A stretch of DNA of 64,000 nucleotides from JBJKRF01 sp046704785 (GCA_046704785.1 JBJKRF010000055.1:1-64000), one strand, 5' to 3'. Positions 15,265 to 24,499 are shown, counted from the first letter of the stretch. Notes: generated by a model not told the origin, from the sequence alone. Numbers and translations are program-made.

Positions 15265-18186
15265 ATGAGCCTTTCTGCTGACTTCGTTGCCGAACTCCGT
15301 CCGCATTTTGCCGGTGAACTTCGCACCGACCTCGCCTCGCACGTCCTGTACAGCACCGACGCATCCATCTATCAAATCGAGCCGTTGGGCGTCGCCTTGC
15401 CGCGGAATTTGGACGATCTGAGCGCCGTCGTGGAACTGGCGTCAAAATACAATGTTCCGCTCTTGCCGCGCGGCGCCGGATCGAGCCTGGCAGGGCAGGC
15501 GATAGGAAACGCCCTGATCCTCGACTGTTCGCGTTATCTCGACAAAATCGTCTCCATCGACCCCCAGGCAGCAACCGCTACCGTCGAGCCGGGCGTCGTT
15601 CTGGCGACCCTCAACCGCGCCGCCGCTAAATTCGGCTTGCGCTTTGGCCCCGATCCGGCCTCCGCCGAGCGAGCCACGATGGGCGGTGTCATTGCCAACA
15701 ATGCCACCGGCGCACATTCCATTTTGTACGGTATGGCTGCTGACCACCTGCTTTCGTCCGAAGTCGTCTTGGCGGATGGCTCGCTTGCAACCTTGGGGGA
15801 GGTGCGCGATGACGAGCGGCCATCGGGCCAATCGCGGATGGCGCAACTCCACGGTGCCGCCCTGGACATCCGCAGGGAATACGCCGATGTGATCAAAGCC
15901 CATTGGCCGAAGACCTGGCGCAATTCTGCCGGGTACCGCTTGAATTACCTGTTGCCCTGGTCGGCAGCGCAGCCGCCTCGCTGGAGCGGTGAACACTATC
16001 CTCCTGCAACGCTCTCGACGTTCAATTTGGCCAGCCTGCTGGCAGGCAGCGAAGGCACCCTGGCGGTGATTCGCACGGCGACGGTGCGCCTTGTGCCACA
16101 GCCCAGGCATACGCTTTTGGCCGTGATCGCTTATCCGAGCGTCGTGGCCGCCTGCGAAGACGTGCCTGACGTGTTGCGTCAGGCTCCTTCGGCGGTGGAA
16201 CTGATTCCGCAAATGCTCATCCGCCTGGCGCGTAGCGTCCCGGCCTACGCCGGGCAATTGGGCTTCGTCGAGGGCGATCCGGCAGCGTTGCTGGTGGTCG
16301 AATTCTCCGGCGAGGAGCCGTCTACGCTGGAAGCGCAAGCGCGCGGCTTGAGACGCGAGCTGCGCATAGTCAAAACTATACAAGAGCAAAATCAAATCTG
16401 GAATATCCGCAAAGTGGGGCTGGGCCTGCTCGACTCGCGGCCTGCCTCGGCCCGCACGGTCGCCTTCATCGAAGATTGCGCCATCCCGGTCGAACGGTTG
16501 GGGGAGTTCGTGCGCGAGGTGCAACGCATCCTGGATGCGCATGGAACCACTGCGGCTTTTTATGCACACGCCTCCGCCGGGACGCTGCATATCCGTCCTA
16601 TTTTGGATCTCAAGACACAGTCGGGGACCGTGGCGCTGCGTACGATTGCGCAGCAGGTGCTGGCCTTGACGCTGCAGGTGGGTGGTGCCATGTCATCGGA
16701 ACACGGCGACGGGTTGGCCCGTTCCGAGTGGTTGAAGCAGACGTATGGCGAGTCGCTGCTCGAAGCGTTCAAACGCTTGAAGCGGGCGGCGGATCCCCAG
16801 TCCATTTTGAATCCCGACAAGCTGATGGACGCTCCGCCAATGGACACGCACCTGCGTTACGGCGCTGCATACCAGGCGCGTATCTGGACGCCGCAGACGG
16901 ACTTTGGCCGGCGGGGTGGGTTGGCGCAGGCTATCGAGCAGTGCAACGGACAGGGCGTGTGCCGCAAGCAGGACGGTGTGATGTGCCCGTCGTTCCAGGC
17001 CACGCGCGAGGAGGCTTATTCGACGCGCGGGCGCGCCAACCTGTTGCGCGCCTTGATTTCGAGGTCGCTTTCACAACCGGAGACAGAAGTCATGACCGAA
17101 GCGGTGTATCAGGCTCTTGACCTGTGCCTGGCCTGCAAAGGGTGTACGTCTGAGTGCCCCAGCGGCGTGGATATGCCGCGCTTGAAGTTCGAATTTATGG
17201 ACAGATATTACGAGGCTCATCGCCGCCCATTGCGCGATTACCTTTTTGGTTATTTCCATGTGCTGACGGCTCTCGCCGGGCCGATGGCGCTGCTCGTCAA
17301 CGGCACCATGCAAATTTCAGCGTTCAGACGGCTGCTCGCCAAGGCGTTCCAGATCTCGCCGCAGCGGCCTTTCCCGCGTTTTAGCCGTCGCCGCGCGCAG
17401 GTGAAGCGCTCTGCCGGGGCGCGACCCATTGTGCTCTTTCTCAACGATCCGTTTACTCATACCATCGAGCCGCAGGTGGAACAAGCTGCTTTCGATTTGC
17501 TGCACCTGGCCGGGTTCGATGTGCGCCGGCTGCCGGTCAGCGGTGCGGGCGCCTCGTTGCTTTCCAAAGGCCTGATCGCGGCGGCGCAGCGTCACGCCGC
17601 GCATGTGTTGGATGCCGCGGCTCGCGTCGACCCGGAGTTTTCCCTGCCCGTGGTGGGAATCGAACCATCTGAAGTGTATACGTTCAAACATGAATACCAC
17701 GACCTGTTACCGCAGCGCGCCGACGAGACGGCGCGTCGCGCGGCGAACGCCTGGCTGCTGGAGGAGTTTTTTGTGCGCAGCGGCGTGCTGGCGCGTTGGC
17801 AGTCATTGGGCCTTGAGCAGGGCGTTTTGAATTTCCATCCACATTGCCACCAGCGCGCCGAGGGCCCGGCGGCGGACGGTTTGCCCAATGGCGTGGAGGC
17901 CAGCGTGGCCTTGCTGCAAGCCTGCGGCTATCATGTTACCGTCTTGCAGACCGGCTGTTGTGGCATGGCCGGCACGTTCGGCTACGAGGCCGAACACTAT
18001 GAGTTGTCGATGCAAATTGGGGCTTTGCGGCTTTTCCCCCAAGTGAAAGCGGCGCGGGCTGTGCCGCTGGCCGCCAGCGGGGCAGCCTGCCGGATGCAGA
18101 TCGAGCAGGGCGCGGACGTGGCTACCGAGCACCCGTTGGTGCTGGCGGCTCGGGCTTTGCAAGCGGCGACGGATGCTCAACCGTGA
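15265..18186 (+). CDS. Fused FAD-linked oxidase / 4Fe-4S oxidoreductase (YdiJ/GlcD-GlcF type 2-hydroxyacid dehydrogenase)
   Basis: 973 residues joining parts that are separate in glycolate oxidase. The N-terminal half is a FAD-binding type 4 (PCMH) domain (VPLLPRGAGSSLAGQAIG, ATMGGVIANNATGAHSILYG) followed by the FAD-oxidase C domain (HASAGTLHIRPILD, GGAMSSEHGDGLARSEW). A ferredoxin-like segment then has Cys clusters in QCNGQGVCRKQDGVMCPS and CLACKGCTSECPSGVDM. The C-terminus is a GlcF-like region ending with HPHCHQRA and LQTGCCGMAGTFG, the cysteine-rich CCG motif. It likely oxidises a D-2-hydroxyacid such as D-lactate, glycolate or 2-hydroxyglutarate and passes electrons to the quinone pool. 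The exact substrate cannot be read from sequence. Confidence 0.9.
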   Translation: MSLSADFVAELRPHFAGELRTDLASHVLYSTDASIYQIEPLGVALPRNLDDLSAVVELASKYNVPLLPRGAGSSLAGQAIGNALILDCSRYLDKIVSIDPQAATATVEPGVVLATLNRAAAKFGLRFGPDPASAERATMGGVIANNATGAHSILYGMAADHLLSSEVVLADGSLATLGEVRDDERPSGQSRMAQLHGAALDIRREYADVIKAHWPKTWRNSAGYRLNYLLPWSAAQPPRWSGEHYPPATLSTFNLASLLAGSEGTLAVIRTATVRLVPQPRHTLLAVIAYPSVVAACEDVPDVLRQAPSAVELIPQMLIRLARSVPAYAGQLGFVEGDPAALLVVEFSGEEPSTLEAQARGLRRELRIVKTIQEQNQIWNIRKVGLGLLDSRPASARTVAFIEDCAIPVERLGEFVREVQRILDAHGTTAAFYAHASAGTLHIRPILDLKTQSGTVALRTIAQQVLALTLQVGGAMSSEHGDGLARSEWLKQTYGESLLEAFKRLKRAADPQSILNPDKLMDAPPMDTHLRYGAAYQARIWTPQTDFGRRGGLAQAIEQCNGQGVCRKQDGVMCPSFQATREEAYSTRGRANLLRALISRSLSQPETEVMTEAVYQALDLCLACKGCTSECPSGVDMPRLKFEFMDRYYEAHRRPLRDYLFGYFHVLTALAGPMALLVNGTMQISAFRRLLAKAFQISPQRPFPRFSRRRAQVKRSAGARPIVLFLNDPFTHTIEPQVEQAAFDLLHLAGFDVRRLPVSGAGASLLSKGLIAAAQRHAAHVLDAAARVDPEFSLPVVGIEPSEVYTFKHEYHDLLPQRADETARRAANAWLLEEFFVRSGVLARWQSLGLEQGVLNFHPHCHQRAEGPAADGLPNGVEASVALLQACGYHVTVLQTGCCGMAGTFGYEAEHYELSMQIGALRLFPQVKAARAVPLAASGAACRMQIEQGADVATEHPLVLAARALQAATDAQP

Positions 18187-18204
18187 CCGGCTAAAGCCGG
18201 GAAG

Positions 18205-18864
18205 TCACGGGAGCGAGTCGGCCAGTTGGCTGACGAAAATCCCGAAGGCTACTTCCACGTTCAGCGAGCGCTTCTGGCCACGCATGGGGATGTAGAAGAC
18301 TCTCTCGCACAGCGCCAATAGGCCGGGATCTACGCCGCTGATTTCGTTCCCCACCACCAGGACAATCGCTTCGTCTATCTGGAGCGCTTCCAGCGCTGGC
18401 TTCGCGCTGGATAGCGTCACGGCGCGTGGGTCCTGTTCCAGGGCCCAGAGTTTTCGCCCGCTATTTTTCAGCGTTTGGACTGCGACCAGGGCATTGTTGT
18501 GCTGGCTCCAGCCGACGGAGTTCTCTGCGCCCAGCGCCGTCTTGCGCACGGACTCGTTCTCCGGTGTGGGCGTGATGCCGCACAGGTAGAGATGGTCTAC
18601 CCCGAAGCCGTCGGCGCTGCGAAAGATGGCGCCCACGTTCCAGGCGGAGCGCAGGTTGTCGAGCAGGGCTTCCAGGCGGCGGCCTTGGCTGTTCCTTTTC
18701 GAAGCAGGAAAAGGAGTCGGGGAGAGCGAGCGCGCCAATATCGCTTTGGTGGCTCCCAAACAGCGCGGACAGCGCTCTCCAAAGGGATGGCCTTCCGTCA
18801 GCGGGTAGCGCAGTCCGCAATCGGGATTTTGGCACTGGCGTATTTGGTAACGAGCCGGCGTCAT
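18205..18864 (-). CDS. SpoU/TrmH-family RNA 2'-O-methyltransferase with N-terminal zinc ribbon
   Basis: 219 residues. A four-cysteine N-terminus (QCQNPDCGLRY, RCPRCLG) looks like a zinc ribbon. The knotted SPOUT methyltransferase core follows, with motif 1 NLRSAWNVGAIFRSADGFGV, motif 2 LVVGNEISGVD and motif 3 IPMRGQKRSLNVEVAFGI, which supply the S-adenosylmethionine knot and the catalytic Arg/Asn. The target (tRNA or rRNA) is not identifiable. It overlaps the HAD phosphatase gene upstream by four bases (ATGA), so the two are translationally coupled. Confidence 0.85.
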   Translation of the reverse strand: MTPARYQIRQCQNPDCGLRYPLTEGHPFGERCPRCLGATKAILARSLSPTPFPASKRNSQGRRLEALLDNLRSAWNVGAIFRSADGFGVDHLYLCGITPTPENESVRKTALGAENSVGWSQHNNALVAVQTLKNSGRKLWALEQDPRAVTLSSAKPALEALQIDEAIVLVVGNEISGVDPGLLALCERVFYIPMRGQKRSLNVEVAFGIFVSQLADSLP

Positions 18865-19670
18865 GCCCTTTCGTCCAGGATGCGTTCCAGGGCCCAGGCC
18901 ACACCGTCTTGGTCGTTACCGGGCGCGACCCACTGCGCAGCCTGTTGGACGGTTGGGGAGGCGTTGCCCATGGCGATGCCCAGCCCGGCATATTCCAACA
19001 TGGGCACGTCGATGGGCTGGTCGCCGATGGCGGCGATTTCGTCGGGGCGCAAATCCAGGTAATCGGTCATCAGCGCCAGCGCGGAACCTTTGTCCACGCC
19101 GCGCCGGGTCAGGTCGACGTAGCGCATGCCCGAATAGACGGGACGTAGTGACGGGCAGCGCTCGTGCGCCAGCGTGTGCACCTTGTCGAGCAGTTCCGGC
19201 TCGCCGATGAAAGTCACTTTGAGCAGGGGTTGGTCGAAGTCCTGTTCCGGTGCGAACGAGCGCTGCGTGGTGGAGGCCGAAGAAGCCGTCAGGGGGTCGA
19301 GTTGCTCGCCCAGCGAGTCCGGGCCGAACCAGTAATCCTGGGTAGGCGTCTCGGCAATCAGGCCGGCATTGTTCGCGCGCGTAAAAGCGATCACGTTGCT
19401 GAGTTCATCCATGTGGTGAAAGGTGCGCGCCGCAATGGCTTTGCCCTGCTTTCCGGGGCGCAGCAGGGCGCCCGCCGAACAAATGTAAGGCAGGTCGAGA
19501 CCGAGCAGGTCGAGTGCGTGCTCGGCGCCGCGCCGTCCGCGCCCGGTGACGATCATCGTGCGTACGCCGGCGGCATGCGCCTGTTGAATAGCCGCCTGCG
19601 CGTGGGGCGTGATTTGCTGGTCGGGATTGAAAAGCGTGCCATCCAAATCGATTGCAATAAGCTTGATCAT
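18861..19670 (-). CDS. Cof-type HAD-IIB hydrolase
   Basis: 269 residues. Motif I is IKLIAIDLDGTLFNPD with the nucleophile and acid Asp pair, motif II is MIVTGRGR, and the C-terminal motif is AIGDQPIDVPMLEYAGLGIAMGNA, where the usual GDxxND reads GDQPID. A C2 cap separates motifs II and III. Such enzymes dephosphorylate sugar phosphates, nucleotides or flavin intermediates; the substrate is unknown. The ATG at 19670 is chosen because AGGATGG precedes it and the family begins immediately before the first Asp. It is divergent from the pseudouridine synthase gene and coupled to the SpoU gene. Confidence 0.88.
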   Translation of the reverse strand: MIKLIAIDLDGTLFNPDQQITPHAQAAIQQAHAAGVRTMIVTGRGRRGAEHALDLLGLDLPYICSAGALLRPGKQGKAIAARTFHHMDELSNVIAFTRANNAGLIAETPTQDYWFGPDSLGEQLDPLTASSASTTQRSFAPEQDFDQPLLKVTFIGEPELLDKVHTLAHERCPSLRPVYSGMRYVDLTRRGVDKGSALALMTDYLDLRPDEIAAIGDQPIDVPMLEYAGLGIAMGNASPTVQQAAQWVAPGNDQDGVAWALERILDERA

Positions 19671-19729
19671 GAACCATCCTGAAATTGTTTTGTTCCGTTG
19701 TGCGGCTGCGCATCCGCGCAGGTTCCGAT

Positions 19730-19735
19730 TATACT
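19730..19735 (+). promoter_or_regulatory. -10 box close to the RluE-like gene
   Basis: TATACT ends ten bases before the ATG at 19746; there is no ribosome binding site and only a weak -35 match. The mRNA would have almost no leader. Confidence 0.4.
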
Positions 19736-19745
19736 TTGCCCGCCG

Positions 19746-20342
19746 ATGACTCGCTATTTGTTGTTCAATAAGCCTTATGGCGTTCTTTCGCAGTTCACCG
19801 ATGAAGGCACCGGCCATGCGACTCTAAAGGACTTTATCGATGTGCCGGGCGTGTACGCCGCCGGACGGCTGGACCGCGACTCGGAAGGCCTGCTGTTGCT
19901 GACCGACGACGGCCCGCTGATCAGGCGCCTGACCGATCCGCGGCGGCACGTCGAGAAGACCTATTGGGCGCTGGTGGAGGGCGATCCGACTCCCGAAAAG
20001 CTGGACCGATTGGCGAGCGGCGTAATCCTGGCTGGCAGCGGCTACCAGACGCTGCCCTGCAAGGTGCGCCGGCTGCCTGCGCCGGACCTGCCTCTGCGCG
20101 TGAAACCCGTCACGCCGCATGGCCCGGTGGCCTGGCTGGAACTCAAGCTACGGGAAGGGAAGAAGCGCCAGATTCGTCACATGACGGCTGCCGTGGGGTT
20201 GCCCACCCTGCGCCTCGTTCGCGTTGCCATCGGGCCGCTGACCCTGGAGTCACTGCCGCCGGGGCGCTGGCGGGAGTTGAGTTCACCTGAATTGCAAAAC
20301 TTGAAAAAGAATATCGCAAACCAAAACGGAGCAGGCGTTTAG
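19746..20342 (+). CDS. rluE: RsuA/RluE-family 23S rRNA pseudouridine synthase
   Basis: 198 residues without an S4 domain, as in RluE. The catalytic Asp is in YAAGRLDRDSEGLLLLTDDG; other conserved parts are LLFNKPYGVLSQF, KTYWALVEG, and EGKKRQIRHMTAAVGLPTLRLVRVAIGPL. It would convert one uridine of 23S rRNA (U2457 in E. coli) to pseudouridine. The start at 19746 fits the family N-terminus (TRYLLFNKPYG). The stop codon lies inside the loop of the downstream hairpin. Confidence 0.9.
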   Translation: MTRYLLFNKPYGVLSQFTDEGTGHATLKDFIDVPGVYAAGRLDRDSEGLLLLTDDGPLIRRLTDPRRHVEKTYWALVEGDPTPEKLDRLASGVILAGSGYQTLPCKVRRLPAPDLPLRVKPVTPHGPVAWLELKLREGKKRQIRHMTAAVGLPTLRLVRVAIGPLTLESLPPGRWRELSSPELQNLKKNIANQNGAGV

Positions 20343-20352
20343 CCTGCTCCGT
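20326..20352 (-). terminator. Bidirectional terminator between rluE and the Pat-like gene
   Basis: ACGGAGCAGGC (20326-20336) pairs perfectly with GCCTGCTCCGT (20342-20352). The T run is best on the minus side (TTTTGGTTT), so it mainly ends the Pat-like transcript. On the plus side it includes the rluE stop codon. Confidence 0.75.
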
Positions 20353-20377
20353 CGATGTCTATTTTTGTATTGCGCAC

Positions 20378-23143
20378 TCAGGAGAGCCGGATTTCGGCTT
20401 CGATCAAGCCTGGGTCGTCGTTGCGGGGGGTTAGCGAGAAGCCCAGACTGTCACAGAGCTTTTGCATCACTTCGTTTTCCCTGGACATGACTGCCACGAT
20501 GCGCGTGATCTTCTCTGCCTTGCTGACCTGGATCAGGCGACGTAAGAGTTCGGTGCCCAGTCCTCGGTCTTGGAATCGATCGCTGACCAGCAGGCTGGCG
20601 CGCGCCTCGTCTTCCTCGCCGCGGAACTTGCTCAAACGCCCGACGGCGAAGATGCCTTTTTCGCCCTGATCTTCCCCTTCGACCACCAAAGCGATCTCGA
20701 GGTCGTAGTCGGTGTGACACACGCGCGAGAGTCGTTCGTGCGCCACGCGTTCGCTCAACAACATCGGCGCCAGGTAGCGCATGTAGACGCTGCGGTCGGA
20801 GAGTGTTTTATGGAAGTGCAACATGAGCGGCTCGTCTTCGGGCCGAATCGGGCGGATGACCACCTCGCAGCCATCTTTCATCGTCCAGGGCCAGATATAC
20901 TGGTTCGGGTAAGGGCAGATTGGCAGCTTGGGCAGCTTGCTTTCTGGCACGTCTTTTCCATAAAGGACCACGCGGGCATCCAACGCCAACAAGCCGTCCG
21001 GCGAGGCAATCAGGGGATTGATATCCAGTTCCTTGATCCAGCGTTGCTCCACCACCAACTGGCTAAAACGCACCAGCAGCTTTTCGAGCGCGTCCAGGTC
21101 AATGGGCTTGCGTCCGCGAACGCCTTGCAGCGCTTTGTAGATTTTGGTCCGTTCGACCATGCGCCGGGCCAGCGTCGTGTTGAGTGGCGGAAGCCCCAAC
21201 GCGCGGTCTTTGAAGACTTCCACAAGTTGCCCACCGCTGCCGAAAAGCAGTACCGGGCCAAACTGCGGATCGATGCTGGAGCCCAGGATCAACTCATACC
21301 CTTCGAATTTCACCATCGGTTGGACGGTAACGCCCAGGAAGTGTTCCGCGCCGACCTTTTCGCTGACTGCTCGTTGGATGGAATCGAAGGCGGCTTCCAC
21401 TGCAGCCGCGTCCTGTAAGTTGAGTTTGACGCCCCCCACGTCGGTCTTGTGTGTGATGGTTTCCGAATGAATCTTGACGACCACCGGATAGCCTAGTTGG
21501 GTCGCCATTTGGCCGGCTTCTTTGGCCGTGTGGGCGATCAGCATGGGCGTGGTGGGGATGCCGTAAGCGGCCAGTAACTCTTTGGACTCGGCCTCGGTCA
21601 ACAGGTCGCGCCCCGAGCGGCGTACCCGCTCGATGAGTTTTTCCGCGCCTTCACGGTCGGGATCGTTATGGCCGTCCTCCAGTAGATTGGGTGTCTCATA
21701 CAGCGTGCGCAGGTTGGACATGGATTGCCACATGAAGGTGAAGGCCTGCGCGGCGGCGTCCGGGTAGGCGAAGGTGGGGATGCCTGCTTTGTTCAGAATG
21801 GCTTCCCCGGTTGCCACTTCCTGTCCGCCAGACCAGGAAGCCAGGATGGGCTTATCGTAGCTCTTGGCATAATCTTTGAGCGTTTCTGCCGTCTGGGTGG
21901 GGTCGGTCATGGCCTGCGGGGTCAGGATGACCAGCAAGCCGTCGGTGTTGGAGTCCTGCGCCGCCACTTCGAGCGCTTTGGCGTAACGTTCGGGGCTGGC
22001 ATCTCCGATAATGTCGATGGGATTGTTGTGGCTCCAGGCGGCCGGCAGAAATTCGTTGAATTCTTCCATCGCTGCCGGTGAGACCTGGGCCAGTTCACCG
22101 CCGGTGGTGAGTAATTCGTCGGTGGCGAGCACGCCGGGACCCCCGGCATTCGTCAGGATGGTCAGGCGCGGCCCGCGCGGGCGCGGCTGTTTGCTGAGTA
22201 CGTCGGCCATCGAGAACAGCTCGCTGATGGTGTTGACGCGCAAAACGCCCGCACGCCGGAAGGCGGCGTCGAGCACCTCGTCGGAACCGGTCAGGGAACC
22301 GGTATGCGAGGCGGCTGCACGCGCCGCGCCTTCGGTGCGTCCGGGCTTGATGACGATGATCGGTTTGGATAGGGCCACTTCGCGGGCCGCCGAAAGGAAG
22401 GAGCGCGCGTCGCCGATGGTTTCCATGTAGATGACGATACTTTCAGTGTGCGGGTCGTCACCCAGATAGTAGATCAGGTCGCCCCAGTCCACATCCAGCA
22501 TCGAGCCGATGGACACGAACGCGGAGAAACCGACATTTTCCTTGAACGACCAGTCGAGCACGGCGGTGCACAGCGCGCCCGACTGGCTGATGAACGCCAC
22601 ATTTCCCTTGCGCGCCATGCCGGCGGCAAAGGTGGCGTTTAATCCGCTGATTGGGTTCATGACGCCCAGGCAATTGGGACCAATGATGCGCATCTTGCCT
22701 TTGCGCGCGTTTTCCAACACCTGTCGTTCAAGTTCGGCGCCTTCCGGCCCGGTTTCTTTGAATCCGGCGGAGATCACAATTGCACCTTTGACGCCGGCCT
22801 GCACACATTCATTGATGATGCCTGGGATGGTGCTTGGCGGCGTAACGATCACAGCCAGGTCAACGGCGTCCGGAACGTCTTTGATCGTCGGGTAGGCTTT
22901 GATGCCCAACAGGCTGGGCCGCTTGGGGTTGACCGGGAAGACGGTTCCGCCAAACGGGCTGCTGATTAAATTCCACAAAATGGTACGGCCAACACTGCCT
23001 TCTTTTTCGGTCGCTCCGATCACAGCGACGTTTTTCGGCGCAAAAATACTCTCCAGTGGACGCGGGGTATAGCGATAAACGTCGTGTGCAGGGTCGAAGC
23101 GGACCGCATGGATCGTAGGGCTGGAGATGATGGTCATGGTCAT
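20378..23143 (-). CDS. Pat-like protein: NDP-forming acyl-CoA synthetase fused to GNAT acetyltransferase
   Basis: 921 residues. Order: CoA-binding Rossmann domain (about 30-160, NVAVIGATEKEGSVG), two succinyl-CoA-ligase-like domains (to about 460), ATP-grasp domain (about 505-720, YPVVVKIHSETITHKTDVGGVKL), and a C-terminal GNAT domain (about 755-920, VIRPIRPEDEPLM, LVSDRFQDRGLGTELLRRLI). This matches protein acetyltransferase Pat/PatZ, which controls acetyl-CoA synthetase by lysine acetylation. Unlike enteric Pat, where the phosphorylated His of the synthetase part is lost, His280 is kept in ASHTGSLTG. The protein could therefore also make acyl-CoA with ATP. The start at 23143 has AAAGGATGA upstream. 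Confidence 0.88.
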   Translation of the reverse strand: MTMTIISSPTIHAVRFDPAHDVYRYTPRPLESIFAPKNVAVIGATEKEGSVGRTILWNLISSPFGGTVFPVNPKRPSLLGIKAYPTIKDVPDAVDLAVIVTPPSTIPGIINECVQAGVKGAIVISAGFKETGPEGAELERQVLENARKGKMRIIGPNCLGVMNPISGLNATFAAGMARKGNVAFISQSGALCTAVLDWSFKENVGFSAFVSIGSMLDVDWGDLIYYLGDDPHTESIVIYMETIGDARSFLSAAREVALSKPIIVIKPGRTEGAARAAASHTGSLTGSDEVLDAAFRRAGVLRVNTISELFSMADVLSKQPRPRGPRLTILTNAGGPGVLATDELLTTGGELAQVSPAAMEEFNEFLPAAWSHNNPIDIIGDASPERYAKALEVAAQDSNTDGLLVILTPQAMTDPTQTAETLKDYAKSYDKPILASWSGGQEVATGEAILNKAGIPTFAYPDAAAQAFTFMWQSMSNLRTLYETPNLLEDGHNDPDREGAEKLIERVRRSGRDLLTEAESKELLAAYGIPTTPMLIAHTAKEAGQMATQLGYPVVVKIHSETITHKTDVGGVKLNLQDAAAVEAAFDSIQRAVSEKVGAEHFLGVTVQPMVKFEGYELILGSSIDPQFGPVLLFGSGGQLVEVFKDRALGLPPLNTTLARRMVERTKIYKALQGVRGRKPIDLDALEKLLVRFSQLVVEQRWIKELDINPLIASPDGLLALDARVVLYGKDVPESKLPKLPICPYPNQYIWPWTMKDGCEVVIRPIRPEDEPLMLHFHKTLSDRSVYMRYLAPMLLSERVAHERLSRVCHTDYDLEIALVVEGEDQGEKGIFAVGRLSKFRGEEDEARASLLVSDRFQDRGLGTELLRRLIQVSKAEKITRIVAVMSRENEVMQKLCDSLGFSLTPRNDDPGLIEAEIRLS

Positions 23144-23327
23144 TCATCCTTTCTTTCATCGTTCATTTCCACACGCAGGCTGTAGTTGAATTCTCTATGT
23201 GCCAAACAGCACAAAGTATACTCTTTGGGTGCCCGGGTTCTGTATATGCCTGTCACAAATTTTCCGTGCGGAAACTCCTGATTCTTTTATCAATCGCGTG
23301 ATTGCCTGATTTACACCTTGTGGATGG

Positions 23328-23357
23328 TTGTGGCAGATCTCTATCGCGCATTATAAT
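23328..23357 (+). promoter_or_regulatory. Candidate promoter of the CAP-LysM gene
   Basis: TTGTGG (23328-23333), 18 bases, TATAAT (23352-23357). A second TATAAT at 23396-23401, only 12 bases before the ATG, offers an alternative near-leaderless start. Which is used cannot be decided here. Confidence 0.45.
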
Positions 23358-23413
23358 TCCCGCATAAAAGCCGTTCCAGACACAAATATCATGAATATAA
23401 TTGGACATTAAGC

Positions 23414-24400
23414 ATGAAAAAACTAGGAATTGCGCTGGCTATCCTGTTTCTAACAATCACTGTATTCGTACCGCAGAAAGCACAAGCCAGCTCCCGGTTG
23501 GCCGACACCAGTCCAAGCGGATTGATCGCTGCGGTCAACGCCTTGCGTGCGGCCAACGGATTGCCTCCGTACACAACCAGTCCCATTTTGATGTCGGTGG
23601 CCCAGGCGCATGCCCAATACATGGCGAACAGTGGCAGCGTTACACACTATGGCGCAGATGGCTCGCGCCCTTACCAGCGTGCGCTGGCGGCCGGTTACCC
23701 CGTCGGCGGCGACTTGAGCCTGGGCGGGTTTTATTCGGAAAACATCATCGCCGGGAACAATGTCTCGGTGCAGGACGCGATCAAATCCTGGCAGGGGGAT
23801 TCGGCCCACTTGACCACCATGCTCTCTGCAGACCTGACTCAAATTGGCGCGGGCTCCGTGGTCGTCGGCGAATATGTGTATTACGATATCGACTGCGCAC
23901 GCCCCGCCAACGGCCCGGTTTCGACGGGTGCCCCGCCGGCCTCGACGGCCTCGTCTTCATCGGGAGGCCAGACCGGGGTCACGGCCACCCCGGCAGTGGT
24001 CTACACCATTCCAAACACGCCTGCCGCCGACGGGTCGATTACGCATATCGTCAAATCGGGAGAAACGCTGTGGTCGATTGCGGTCGCCTACGGGGTGCCC
24101 CTGGACGCCATCCGTCTACAAAACAAACTCGACCCGAACGCATTGATCTACGTCGGCCAGAAATTGATCATCCGCACTGCGACCACCTCCACGCCCGGGG
24201 CGACGCAAGCTGCCAACACGCAAAGTCCGGCCACGGCTGTCACGCCGCTTTATCCCACCTGGACGCCCCAGCCTTCGCTCACGCCCACGGTTGTGCCTGT
24301 GCAGGCAGCGCCTAGTGGAACCAGCATTCTTTCGGTGGGTGTGATCGTTCTTGCGGCGTTGGTGTTGGCAGGAATCCTGGCGCGTGGCGGCAGGCACTGA
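23414..24400 (+). CDS. Exported CAP/SCP-domain protein with LysM domain and C-terminal membrane anchor
   Basis: 328 residues. A signal peptide (MKKLGIALAILFLTITVFV, cleavage near AQASS) is followed by a CAP domain (about 35-165: LIAAVNALRAANGLPPY, SVAQAHAQYMANSG, THYGADGSRPYQRA, GFYSENIIAG, SWQGDSAHLTTML). A Pro/Thr/Ser linker and a LysM domain come next (about 210-260: THIVKSGETLWSIAVAYGVPLDAIRLQNKLDPN), then a second low-complexity linker and a final hydrophobic helix (SILSVGVIVLAALVLAGILA). It is probably held at the cell surface with LysM bound to peptidoglycan. No Shine-Dalgarno sequence is visible. The function of bacterial CAP proteins is poorly known. Confidence 0.88.
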   Translation: MKKLGIALAILFLTITVFVPQKAQASSRLADTSPSGLIAAVNALRAANGLPPYTTSPILMSVAQAHAQYMANSGSVTHYGADGSRPYQRALAAGYPVGGDLSLGGFYSENIIAGNNVSVQDAIKSWQGDSAHLTTMLSADLTQIGAGSVVVGEYVYYDIDCARPANGPVSTGAPPASTASSSSGGQTGVTATPAVVYTIPNTPAADGSITHIVKSGETLWSIAVAYGVPLDAIRLQNKLDPNALIYVGQKLIIRTATTSTPGATQAANTQSPATAVTPLYPTWTPQPSLTPTVVPVQAAPSGTSILSVGVIVLAALVLAGILARGGRH

Positions 24401-24439
24401 CCTTTTTGTGATTTAATACGCCCGGAGACATGACGATTA

Positions 24440-24472
24440 GCTTACCCCACGCGGGGTAGCCTCTTCTATAAT
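24440..24472 (+). promoter_or_regulatory. Hairpin and -10 box before the Lrp-type ligand domain gene
   Basis: A hairpin (GCTTACCCC at 24440-24448 with GGGGTAGC at 24453-24460) lies 40 bases after the CAP-LysM gene and may end it. TATAAT follows at 24467-24472 and could start the small downstream gene. Confidence 0.4.
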
Positions 24473-24499
24473 CAAAGAGAGTTCACACTGGAGGGCCGC

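Noticed and set aside
15442..16590. Open frame of 382 codons antisense to the FAD/Fe-S dehydrogenase
   Set aside because: Shadow of a high-GC gene with intact family motifs on the plus strand.
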